Source: Myxocyprinus asiaticus
Taxonomy: Eukaryota > Chordata > Actinopteri > Cypriniformes > Catostomidae
NCBI RefSeq assembly: GCF_019703515.2
Contig: NC_059373.1
Location: 19,182,281 to 19,246,280 of the forward strand
Reading direction: 5' to 3'
DNA: 64,000 nt
Shown: piece after piece, positions 32,101-44,600 of the stretch
Layout: every line of letters starts with the position of its first letter
Position numbering within the stretch: the stretch's first letter is position 1
Notes under the pieces: generated by a model
The model's input: only the letters and a program-made list of their open reading frames with translations
What the model was told of the DNA's origin: nothing
Database searches by the model: none
Translations under genes and position numbers: made by a program

Positions 32101-35100
32101 GCAACAGCTAGGAGTGAGTGAAATGGTTCAGATATGAGAGACAGGACAAAAGAACCTCAGTGTTGTACCTTTTAAAGTAATATTACATAACACACTTGAA
32201 ACACTTCACTGTATCTACTGTTTTCAGCTATGTTCTTGGCTCTGAATGCTGTGCTCTGTGCTATGTATTGTCTGGCTCACCTGCGGTCGAAAAGGCCCAG
32301 GACGCATTACAGTTGCCCTGGTCCAGGGGCTCATGAATTTTGCCAGGCCATTTGTCTGCTGCATTGAAATAACTTGGCAGATGATCGTTTCCATTCATGT
32401 TCATCTACAGAACATAAAGCAAGAATTTGTTCTTTATTAACTTGCATTAAATGCATCCATGGTGTGAAAGAGGAATTGGTGACATAATCAAATTATTTCC
32501 CTGTGACGTCTCTTCACAGGGCCTCACAACAGATAAAATGCAGTATGGATCTCCAAAGTCCAAGATTTGTATGAGCAAAATTCAAGCTTTTTTGTGATTA
32601 ACATTATTTATTGATTCATATATTAAACAAAGAAAAGCAAAACACATAAACAGAATCAATATTTAACCCCCACTATTACCCCTCCCCCTCCCAATCCCCA
32701 TCCCCACCCTGACCCTCAACAACATCCCAGTGGTCACACTTGATTATAGACACATAAAAAATAAAATAAAAAATATAACAAACACACACATTAACAACTA
32801 CACCTCTCTCTCCACTGCCCCTCCCAGAGCCCTCCAAAAATGCCAGATATTTGATCCATTTCCCCACAAAAGAGTCCAAATTACCCAGTCTTCTAGATGA
32901 CCCTTCTTCAAAAGCCACCACCCTCCCCATCTCCGAGCACCACTCCTGAAATGGGGGCACTCCAGCCGACTTCCATCCCCTTAAAACTATTTGTCTGGTG
33001 ATCATGACACTGGTTAGAACCCAATATTTTTGTATGTTTATTCTCTATATTGATGACCCATTGCCTAAAATACAGAGTCTACATCACACATAAAACTCTG
33101 AACCTTCAACCAAAATTCTTGGATCTTAACACACCACCAAAAGACATGGGTTGTGTCTCCATCTTCTGATTGGCATCACCAGCAGGTGGGTGTGTTTTTA
33201 AGACCAAGCCTATATAATCTAGAGGGGGGTTCAATAGAATCTATGTAAAATCTTGAATTGCATAAGGCGCACCCTTGCATCTCTAGATGCAGACTTGACG
33301 TTTTTTAGAATCCTAGCCCACACTCCCTCCTCCGATACCAAGTTTAAATCTTTCTCCCATAATCTTTTGATAGAAGTTAAAGCTCTGTCCCCCAGACTCT
33401 GAATTAGCAGGGAGTAATACACTGATGCCTCATGACCTTTTCCAAAAGTAGTAATCACCACTCCCAGAGTGTCTGCTGCTTTAGGGTGGTGTATGCTACT
33501 CACAAAAATAGTACAGAGCAGGTGGCGCAGCTGGAAATCGAGCGAGCTCACAGGGTTCCGGCTCAGCGATCCGCTGAGGGAGACAGGTCCTGATCAATTC
33601 TGGCCAAATTTCTAAGATAATCCGATAAAGATCTTGTGTTACGTGAGGCGAGGAGTAAAGGAAGGCTTTCTTGGAAAAACCACAGCATTTTCTTGTGCCC
33701 AGACTTTGCGAATTCGACAAGGGAATCCCAAAATATTGAATCAAATTTTCAAAGGATCTCAACACTCCACTCTCATATACACTATATTGCCAAAAGTATT
33801 CGCTCACCCATCCAAATAATTGAATTCAGGTGTTCCAATCACTTCCATGGCCACAGGTGTATAAAATGAAGCACCTAGGCATGCAGACTGCTTCTGCAAA
33901 CATTTGTGAAAGAATGGGCCGCTCTCAGGAGCTCAGTGAAATCCAGCGTGGTACTGTGATAGGATGCCACCTGTGCAACAAGTCCAGTTGTGAAATTTCC
34001 TCACTACTAAATATTCCACATTCAACTGTCAGTGGTATTATAATGGGAATGACAGCAACTCAGCCACGAAGTGGTAGGCCACGTAAAATGACAGAGCGGA
34101 GTCAGTGGATGCTGAGGCACGTAGTGCACAGAGGTCGCCAACTTTCTGCAGAGTCAATCGCTACAGACCTCCAAAGTTCATATGGCCTTCAGATTAGCTC
34201 AAGAACAGTGCATAGAGAGCTTCATGGAATGGGTTTCCATGGCTGAGCAGCTGCATCCAAGCCATACATCACCAAGTGCAATGCAAAGCATCGGATGCAG
34301 TGGTGTAATGCACGCCGCCACTGGACTCTAGAGCAGTGGAGACGCATTCTCTGGAGTGACGAATCACGCTTCTCCATCTGGCAATCTGATGGACGAGTCT
34401 GGGTTTGGCGGTTGCCAGGAGAATGGTACTTGTCTGACTGCATTGTGCCAACTGTGAAGTTTGGTGGAGGGGGGATTATGGTGTGGGGTTGTTTTTCAGG
34501 AGCTGGGCTTGGCCCCTTAGTTCCAGTGAAAGGAACTTTGAATGCTTCAGAATACCAAGAGATTTTGGACAATTCCATGCTCCCAACTTTGTGGGAACAG
34601 TTTGGGGATGGCCCCTTCCTGTTCCAACAGGACTGTGCACCAGTGCACAAAGCAAGGTCCATAAAGACGTGGATGAGCGAGTTTGGTGTGGAAGAACTTG
34701 ACTGGCCTGCACAGAGACCTGACCTCAACCCGATAGAGCACCTTTGGGATGAATTAGAGCGAAGACTGCGAGCCAGGCCTTCTCGTCCAACATCAGTGTC
34801 TGACCTCACAAATGCGCTTCTGGAAGAATGGTCAAAAATTCCCATAAACACACTCCAAAACCTTGTGGAAAGCCTTCCCAGAAGAGTTGAAGCTGTTATA
34901 GCTGCAAAGGGTGGGCTGACGTCATATTAAACCCTATGGATTAAGAATGGGATGTCACTTAAGTTCATATGCGTCTAAAGGCAGATGAGCGAATACTTTT
35001 GGCAATTTAGTGTAGGTCACCGAGTGTAGTAACCCCCGTCACAATCCACTCTGACCAGCAGAAAGGGGACTTATTAATACATCATTTCGGGTTCAGCCAT

Positions 35101-38100
35101 ATGCTCGAGGCAACATTTAAATGCAAATGTCCGAATTAAACACTGGACACTTTTGTCCATACCGAATGCAAATGCAAGATAACGGGGTGTAACGTAACTT
35201 CTATGGTTAGTTTGATAGAAAGGCTTTGCAATGGCGAAATAGGGGCAAGAACTTCCTGTTCAATACAAAGCCAGGGAGGGGCTCTCTCAGGTGGAAGCGA
35301 CCAATGAGCCAAATGTCTGAGACCGAATGCACAATAAAAAAAATCTTGGGTAGGCCTAGCCCACCTTTGTCAATCAGCCTATGCAGTTTACTGAAATGTA
35401 ATCTGGGATGTTTACCATTCCAAATGAAGGATTTCGCTATGCTATCAAATTGCTTGAAATAAGAGAGGGGGACATCTATAAGGAGAGACTGTAGCAGGTA
35501 GTTGAATTTTAGAATACAATTCATTTTAATAACATTAACCTTCCCAATCATAGATAAATGTAATGAAGCCCACCTGCCGATATCGCTCGAAAAACTTTTT
35601 ATTAAAGGGTCAAAATTAACTCTTACTAAATCACACAAATTTGCTGGGAATAAAATACCCAAATACTTAATGCCCTGTTTGGGCCACTGGAAGGCGCCCG
35701 GCTGAAAATCCGTTACCGGTCGATACACTGTCAGAGTCAAAGCTTCGGATTTAGACCAATTAATTCTGTATCCCGAGAACTTAGAAAAGGAATTAATAAT
35801 TCTATGGAGGCAAGGCATAGATCTAGTAGGGTACGAATAATAAAATATCATCTGCATAAAGCAAAAGCTTATGCCCTATACCTCCCTGGAAAATCATCTT
35901 CCTTTCTTATCGTGGCTGCTAATGGTTCCAGGGCAAGACATAACAACAATAGGGAAAGAGGGCAACCCTGCCGGGTGCCCCTATCCAGAGTAAAATAATC
36001 TGAAATTAATCCATTTGTTTGTACCACCACTACCGGGTGTCTATAAAGTAACTTAATCCATCCAATAAAAGTATTCCCGAACCCATACATTTCCAAAATC
36101 TTAAAAAGATAATCCCATTCTACCATATCAAATGCCTTTTCGGCGTCAAGTGAGATGGCAGCGACCGGAGTCTGATCATTCGCCACTGATCACGTGATAT
36201 TTATGAAACGCCTAATGTTATCAGAAGAGCTGCGGGCCGAATAAACCCCACCTGATCTACAGGTGCATCTCAATATATTAGAATGTCGTGGAAAAGTTCA
36301 TTTATTTCAGTAATTCAACTCAAATTGTGAAACTTGTGTATTAAATAAATTCAATGCACACAGACTGAAGTAGTTTAAGTCTTTGGTTCTTTTAATTGTG
36401 ATGATTTTGGCTCACATTTAACAAAAACCCACCAATTCACTATCTCAAAAAATTAGAATATGGTGACATGCCAATCAGCTAATCAACTCAAAACACCTGC
36501 AAAGGTTTCCTGAGCCTTCAAAATGGTCTCTCAGTTTGGTTCACTAGGCTACACAATCATGGGGAAGACTGCTGATCTGACAGTTTGTCCAGAAGACAAT
36601 AATTGACACCCTTCACAAGGAGGGTAAGCCACAAACATTCATTGCCAAAGAAGCTGGCTGTTCACAGAGTGCTGTATCCAAGCACGTTAACAGAAGGTTG
36701 AGTGGAAGGAAAAAGTGTGGAAGAAAAAGATGCACAACCAACCGAGAGAACCGCAGCCTTATGAGGATTGTCAAGCAAAATCGATTCAAGAATTTGGATG
36801 AACTTCACAAGGAATGGACTGAGGCTGGGGTCAAGGCATCAAGAGCCACCACACACAGACATGTCAAGGAATTTGGCTACAGTTGTCGTATTCCTCTTGT
36901 TAAGCCACTCCTGAACCACAGACAACGTCAGAGGCGTCTTACCTGGGCTAAGGAGAAGAAGAACTGGACTGTTGCCCAGTGGTCCAAAGTCCTCTTTTCA
37001 GATGAGAGCAAGTTTTGTATTTCATTTGGAAACCAAGGTCCTAGAGTCTGGAGGAAGGGTGGAGAAGCTCATAGCCCAAGTTGCTTGAAGTCCAGTGTTA
37101 AGTTTCCACAGTCTGTGATGATTTGGGGTGCAATGTCATCTGCTGGTGTTGGTCCATTGTGTTTTTTGAAAACCAAAGTCACTGCACCCGTTTATCAAGA
37201 AATTTTGGAGCACTTCATGCTTCCTTCTGCTGACCAGCTTTTTAAAGATGCTGATTTCATTTTCCAGCAGGATTTGGCACCTGCCCACACTGCCAAAAGC
37301 ACCAAAAGTTGGTTAAATGACCATGGTGTTGGTGTGCTTGACTGGCCAGCAAACTCACCAGACCTGAACCCCATAGAGAATCTATGGGGTATTGTCAAGA
37401 GGAAAATGAGAAACGAGACCAAAAAATGCAGATGAGCTGAAGGCCACTGTCAAAGAAACCTGGGCTTCCATACCACCTCGGCAGTGCCACAAACTGATCA
37501 CCTCCATGCCACGCCAAATTGAGGCAGTAATTAAAGCAAAAGGAGCCCCTACCAAGTATTGAGTACATATACAGTAAATGAACATACTTTCCAGAAGGCC
37601 AACAATTCACTAAAAATGTTTTTTTATTGGTCTTATGATGTATTCTAATTTGTTCAGATAGTGAATTGGTGGGTTTTTGTTAAATGTGAGCCAAAATCAT
37701 CACAATTAAAAGAACCAAAGACTTAAACTACTTCAGTCTGTGTGCATTGAATTTATTTAATTCACGAGTTTCACAATTTGAGTTGAATTACTGAAATGAA
37801 CTTTTCCACGACATTCTAATTTATTGAGATGCACCTGTATATGTATAAGAGATGTCATAACTTTACTTAATCAGTTAGCTAACATTTTTGACTATATTTT
37901 TACGTCTAGCTGGATCAGGGAAATTGGACGGTAATTCTTACACTTGCTTGGATCTTTGTCCTTTTTAAGAATCAGACTGATCCAGGCTTGTGACATGGTT
38001 AGCGGAAGCTTTCCATTCTTTAATTATTCTGTATAACTTCTAACAAAAGTGGAGCCAGTTCTGTAGCATAAGATTTAAAAAATTAAGAAGCAAAGCCGTC

Positions 38101-41100
38101 TGGCCCCAGAGACTTGCCTGTAGGCAAGGCCTTAATTACCTCACCAAGCTCCTCCAAGGTTATCTCAGAATCAAGATAATTTTTTTGCTCAGTCGTCAGT
38201 TTAGGGAGTTCTAATGGTTCCACAAAGTTTCAAGATAGAATTCTTTAAAAGTGTTATTAATATCAATGGCCGAAAAATGGTAGAAAAGGGAATGGTAGAA
38301 AAAACGCACATTAAAGCGCCAACTATATGATTTCTTTTTCTCCGTATGTGGCAACACCTCTAAACACACCAGGGCATGATCTGAGACTAAGATGTTTTCA
38401 ATTGAGCAATCAACAACAGATGAAATGAGGAATTTAGATATAAAAAAAATATATTCTTGAATAAATCTTATGGACTGACGAAAATAATTTATAGTCCCTA
38501 CCAGATGGGTTCAAAAGTCTCCAAATATCTGTAAGACCAAGATTTTTACACATCCTGTGAAGTGTCAATGTTGCTCTAGGGGGCTTACACACTTTTGCTT
38601 CACTATGATCAAGAACTGAGTCCATCAATAGATTAAAGTCTCCTCCCAATATTATATCATGAGGGGTGCCAGCAGCTTGCAACATCCCTTCAAGATCTGT
38701 AAAAAAAAAACCTGATCATCAGCGTAAGGTGTGTATATATTAGCCAAATTCAAATTTTGCCCCTGAATTTCTGCTAAAACAATAATGACTCTTCCTAATT
38801 TATCTCTAATCTGTTTGAGACATTTGAATTAACTTATCATTGTAATGACTCCCCTGCTCTTACTTGAGCCAGCACTAAAGAAAACATGTCCACCCCATAT
38901 CTTCCCAAATTTTTCAGCTTCCTGCGGAGAAAGATGCGTTTCTTGAAGAAACACTGTCATATTTCTTACGTTTAAGAAGAGAAATAACCTTCCTTCTTTT
39001 TATGGGGTGCATCAACACATTCTCATTCCACGTGGAGAGAGACAATCCACTCATACTAACATCTGACATTTTGACATATTAGAAAATATTTATTGTGTGT
39101 CAAAACTAAAAAAAATAAAGACCACATTCCAACATTAGTGCAAAAATCAAACCCCAAACTTCCCCCCCGAACCAAACAAACAGAAAAAAGAAAAATGTGC
39201 GCATCAACCCCGCACTAGACAGCGCCAACCGACGTCCATCCCTCTAAACTCAAACAACTTTCCCATCGGATTGCTTAAGTCCGGTGTTTCTATACAAATT
39301 TTGTGAGACAGAATTACACAACAGAAGATAATCTATAAAACAAACTCCATCCAATAGGCGGAATAAGCACAAAGAACGTGCAGATTCATCCACAACTCTG
39401 TCCTGAAGGAATGTTATTCCACAAAACAAACTCCAGCCACTAGGTGGAACCAGCACAAAAAGAAACAAAAAAGGCGCTCAGCTTCCTCGGATGGTCAAGT
39501 GGATGTTCAGTGAGTCGGTCCACTTCGCTGCAACGTGAGTACCACAAAATAACTTACCCAGTCCATTGACTTTATGAAGGACATCGCTTGCTGGGGACAT
39601 GTAAATACTTTACGGTGAAAAAGCAACCTTCCATTGATGTAAGAGTTTCTTGCATTCCTTGAATCGATCACGTTTCTCTCTTATCGAATTCAAAAAGTCT
39701 GGGAACAAGAAAATGCTGTGGTTCTTCCAAGAAAGCATTCTTTACTCCTCGCCTCGCATAACACGAGATCTTTATCGGATGATCTCAGAAATTTGGCCAG
39801 AATTGATCGAGGCCTGTCTCCCTCAGCGGATCGCCGAGCCGGAACCCTGTGAGCTCACTCGATTTCCAGCTCATGGCCTGTTATGTCGAGCAGACTCAGA
39901 AACAGCCCATCCAGGAATTTCACCATATCCTGACCTTCTTCGTCCTCAGAAATTCCAACAATTTGGACGTAATTTCGCCAGTTACGATTCTCCAAGTCCT
40001 TCAACTTCTCCCAGATGTGCTCCAAATCCACCTTGGTCACTGGCAAATTAGCAGCTAATTCCCTCTCCAATGAATCCAGATAATCGATCCATTTCTCGAC
40101 CTCCCCCACTCCTGTAACCACCTCAGTGAATTATTTCTCCATGGCAGTGATCGATAGACATATTACTGCAAGATCCTCCAAGTCAGCAATGACCTTCGTC
40201 AGAATTGCCGACATGTTCAACAATTCTCGCCGAATTTCTTTTACTTCTCCGGCCAAATCACTCGGGGCCTCCAGGGGGGCGTCAGCTTGAGAACGTAAGT
40301 GTCTTTTAATGTCTCCAGAGCCTGAGGATTTTGAATTCTTTGACATATTGTATTCCTAGAACAGTTAAGGATCAGGGTGTATCGAATCTCACCAGTTTAT
40401 GATATAAAAAGTATTAAAACTAGCAAAGTGCGCAGAGCTTGCCGTTCACACATCCGAATCTCACATGGCGTCACGTGACTCAAAACTCAAGCTTTTGAGT
40501 GGTTATGTAATTGTGATTTGTTGATTGTGTAGGGTTTCGGAAATATTCCAGTGGAACAGACGTTTGAGACTGCTTACGTTTTACAACTCAACCATTAATG
40601 TGACTTACTATGATTCCATTTTCTGGAAAAATTGTGTTCCATCTGAAATAAAGTCCTCGTAAAAATCCTAATATTCCCAATAGTCAGTCATAGGCCCCTC
40701 AAATCTATAACTCTGTACAAAATCAAATCACATAAATCAAAATTCTCATCCTACAGTTTCATTAGGCTTGAATAAAGAATTAATTTACACTTTCTCTTAT
40801 AAAAAAGAAATATGCAACAGGCTTCTGTGCACCTCTCCCTCTTTGGTAATTCACATCTGCTCCTGCTGTCGTCCTACATTTCAGCCTTTGATATTATCAT
40901 GATTCTCCCTGACAATTACCAGATATGAACCTATGGAATACAGGTGGTAAATTGTGGTGGTTAAAGGGTCCCTGTAGGACCAAAGCACTCACAAATAAAA
41001 TAAAATGTCCCCATGAGGGAAAATTACATACATTGTGGGGCCAACGGCTTAATAAACATACTAAATGTCTTAAGAAAAATCTAAAAATGCAAACAGATTT

Positions 41101-41583
41101 ATGTTAGGGCTAGGGTTAGAGGATAGAATATGATCTCAGTGTACAAACAACAGAAATCAATTGAAAGTCCCCACCATGATACAATGTTAGGTCCCCACCA
41201 TGTTAGGGTTTGCAGTGAAAAACTAATTTTAATCTTGTATTTGGTCAAAATGCCTTTGGTTTCTCCATAACAATGAATAAATTATTAAGTTAAAAAAAAG
41301 TAATTAAATTATTATTAAACTTGTTTATACATGCAATGTCATGGTGTTTTGGGTGATTACTAGGGCACTGCTAGGACATTGTTATGTAGTTGCTAGGGTT
41401 TCACTAAATGGTTGGAAGATGGTTGCTTACTGACCTAAATCAAAAGAGACCATGCCTAAGTCTCTATGAAATCCTGATCTCTTGATATGTGTGAGGACAT
41501 TTCCAATTGGATTTTTTGCTCATTTTTCATCCACCAGGCAGACATTCATATTCGGAAATTAAAATGTAAAAAAAACAAAAAAC

Positions 41584-41645
<62 letters not shown>

Positions 41646-44600
41646 GTGTGTGTGTGTGATTCTGTATTTGTTTCAAACAGATACAATTTGTAAGTAATCG
41701 AATTATCATCCTTGGCACTCAAAATGAAGGGTTTACTGTAATATCACCAGTAAAATAATTGTACCACCATACTGTAAGTGGTGCTCTTTTCAGATGCAAT
41801 GTTATTTTAAACAGCTTGAGTTAATATAACACACAAGCTGGCAATCTTCGTGTTTATAATCAAAAGGCAGGTGCTGTATATCTACTGTACCATTTTTTTT
41901 ATTTTTTTTGACCTGATCAAAATGGTTGTTAGGAATTGTCTACCAAAACAGAAGGGGTAAGGCTAGTCTGCAGTATTTATGATTAGCTTTACAATATATA
42001 CAAACAATAGACTATGATATGTAATTTATACAGCTAATAAACGAGTGTGTGAGTGTGTATGCAGAACTCAGCCCACTCTTTAGCATGAACATTGTGGCGT
42101 GAATGTAAGTGTGTTTTAGGGCAGAAGGTAGGCATATAAGCTTTTATGGGGCTTTTGTGGTTCTTGACTCTAGTGCCACAAACGGGTGGAGACATGTTGG
42201 AGGATGTGGGCTGAAGAGAAAAGGGAAGAGGGAGGAAGATAGGGGTATGAGCCCCTATCTAGATGTGAAAGTGCCCTCTCACTCTCTCTCTCTCCTTTAT
42301 TTCTAGAATTCTTTGATTGTGAGATGGGCTCTTATGTAACATGTTGGTGTAGATCAGTGGTTCTCAACCCTGTACCTGGAGACCCCCAACACTGCACATT
42401 TTGTATATCTCCCTTTTCTGACACACCCAATTCAGGTCTTGGAGTCTCCACTAATGAGCTGATGAGCTGAATCAGGTGTGTTTGATTAGGGAGATATCCA
42501 AAATGTGTAGTGTTGGGGGGCTCCAGGAACAGGGTTGAGAACCACTGGTGTAGATCTTGAACAGCTTTCTGCAGATAAAGACTGAAAGCCTCAGTGAGCC
42601 GTATAAAATAACACACAGCCAGACGGTCACATACAGGATGCAAGAGCAACTGACCATCCAAATACTCTCATTCACTGTACCACACCGCACTGCAAGCAGC
42701 TGATGTATTACAGAGATCAAACAACAGTCTGATTTCCTAATCCTGCCACTTATTCTTGCTTTGATGATCCCTAAGGGCATTCTGAATTACACTGAAGACT
42801 ATTATGGTGAAAAGTGTGAGAAAGGATCATCAGACAGCCGTCAATGAGCATAAACATTAGATGCATAAAGAGATTATCTCATCTGTAACTGTCACTTACA
42901 TGCCATTTAGGGCTCTGATGCAAAATGTCAACCCCTCCCCATTTAAAAAGACCAGTAAAGGTATCTGAAGGCCTACCACAAGATAAATTTGCTTGAGAAG
43001 CTGAAAATGTGTCATTTAATAAGACTTGTTTTCAAAGAATATACTATATATTGAAATAACTTTTTTACCCAATTGTTTTAAGCATAAATCAAACTAAATT
43101 TAGCGAGAATTATGCTTACAACAAGAAAAAACTATTTGCAAATGGGGAAAGAAAAATGATTTAAGTAATTTCTTGCTTAAAGTATGTTTACTGGAAAACA
43201 AGAAAAAAATACTGATCAAGACAATGTTTTTTGCAGTGTATTGCTGGTCAAAAGCAATGTTATATTTTAGGGTGTTGGTCCCCAGCAAGACTTCTTCCGT
43301 CAACCAGCCTCACCAGAAAACCCATGCTGTTTGACATGGCCAGCAGCTAGACTAGCACCGAACCAGCATATTCCAACCTGGACCAGCATGGAATTTCATA
43401 TTGCATGCAAATGAATCTCACCTGGATTTCATTCATGTTCATAATGGTCCTTGAGGGGCGCTGTGTGCCCAGACGGAACCGCAGACCCTCGTCAAGAGTC
43501 ATACCCCAGAACTGACTGTAGTTAGCTGCCCTCCAGCTGGACAGATAAAGAGAGAGAGAGAGAGAGAGAAAGAGTGGGAAAGAGGCATAAGCTTTTCTTA
43601 ATGCACTTGTTATATATTTAACACCTGTATTGGCACACTCTATTTTGAGTGTGTTATTGTCTGCTAATTATAGAGTATGAGATAACTGAAAGTAAGTTTT
43701 CTAAATGGATACCAGTGTGCATCAGGGAATGAGAGAATGCCTGGCACTTACCCATAACCTCTTCTGTTGATTTCCTGGATCATGTCATCTTCTATCAGAC
43801 AGGCATGATGCTCACATTCCCAACGCCCATTCTGACCACATGTACTGCAGAAGATGAATAAAACACTGTCAGTGAACAGAGCCAAACACTTTGGGCATTT
43901 TCCAAACCCCATTTTTGCACCCTTGAAGGGCACTGCGGGAAGGGGACACCATTCGAAAGTGTCGTTCCAAACGAAAGTGAGAAAATACTTTTTTTCATGA
44001 AGGGTTCTTCAACAAGACTTTTAGCAATGGGTAAATTCATACAGTAATGTCATGTTCCCTCAAGAGCTCTGTCCTTCAGAGTGAGAAGGGCATAGCGATG
44101 ATCACTTTCTTTTATAGCATAAGTCCCTGCATTTAAAACCTTCAGTGTACTTTCCTTTAAAGACCCCTTGAAATGGAGAGTGCAGTTTTCTTTTCCCTTA
44201 TCCAACTGAAACTGGAATGTGGAACATATCAGACGGCAAGGGTTTTTATTTTATTTGTTTTAAATAGACAATAGGCTTTAATTACACCATGACCATGAAC
44301 CATCATTTGCTACTTTCTAGTTGGTGGCAGAAGGTATTAGGGGGAGGGACATTCTTTCTCTAGAGAGCATTTAATTGGACAATTCTTTGTAGTACAAGAT
44401 GAGTCATTAATATTTTAGGTCAGTTTTCATGGAAGAGAAAGACTGTTCATTTTAAACGTGTATATCTACTGTAATAAAGATTAATCATCAATGTTTAGGA
44501 GTACATTAGCATATAGGATGGCTTCCAAACTAACACACACTAAAAGCACAAAACTTTAATTTTAGTTCATGTGGTTTAACATTGCAGTACTGATTGAAAT

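Larger units (their letters stand above)
32840..38800 (-). pseudogene. LINE B ORF2, broken and interrupted
   Basis: Readable parts: [20 protein letters not shown] (endonuclease), [20 protein letters not shown] and [20 protein letters not shown] (reverse transcriptase), [20 protein letters not shown], and the terminal [20 protein letters not shown]. Two Tc1-like insertions, frameshifts and an inverted ORF1 segment disrupt it. Confidence 0.8.
32592..40481 (-). mobile_element. L1/Tx1-like LINE B, full-length type, with two Tc1-like insertions, in tinagl1 intron 4
   Basis: Flanked by a 15-bp target duplication AAAAYTCAAGCTTTT (32577-32591 and 40482-40496, one mismatch). The 5' end starts GAGTCACGTGACGCC, identical in position to LINE A. 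Its own sequence is about 5.1 kb once the elements at 33780-35012 and 36260-37837 are removed. ORF1 is at about 40346-39700 and ORF2 at about 38800-32840, both broken. A piece of ORF1 sits inverted at 33535-33722. Same orientation as tinagl1. Confidence 0.9.
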
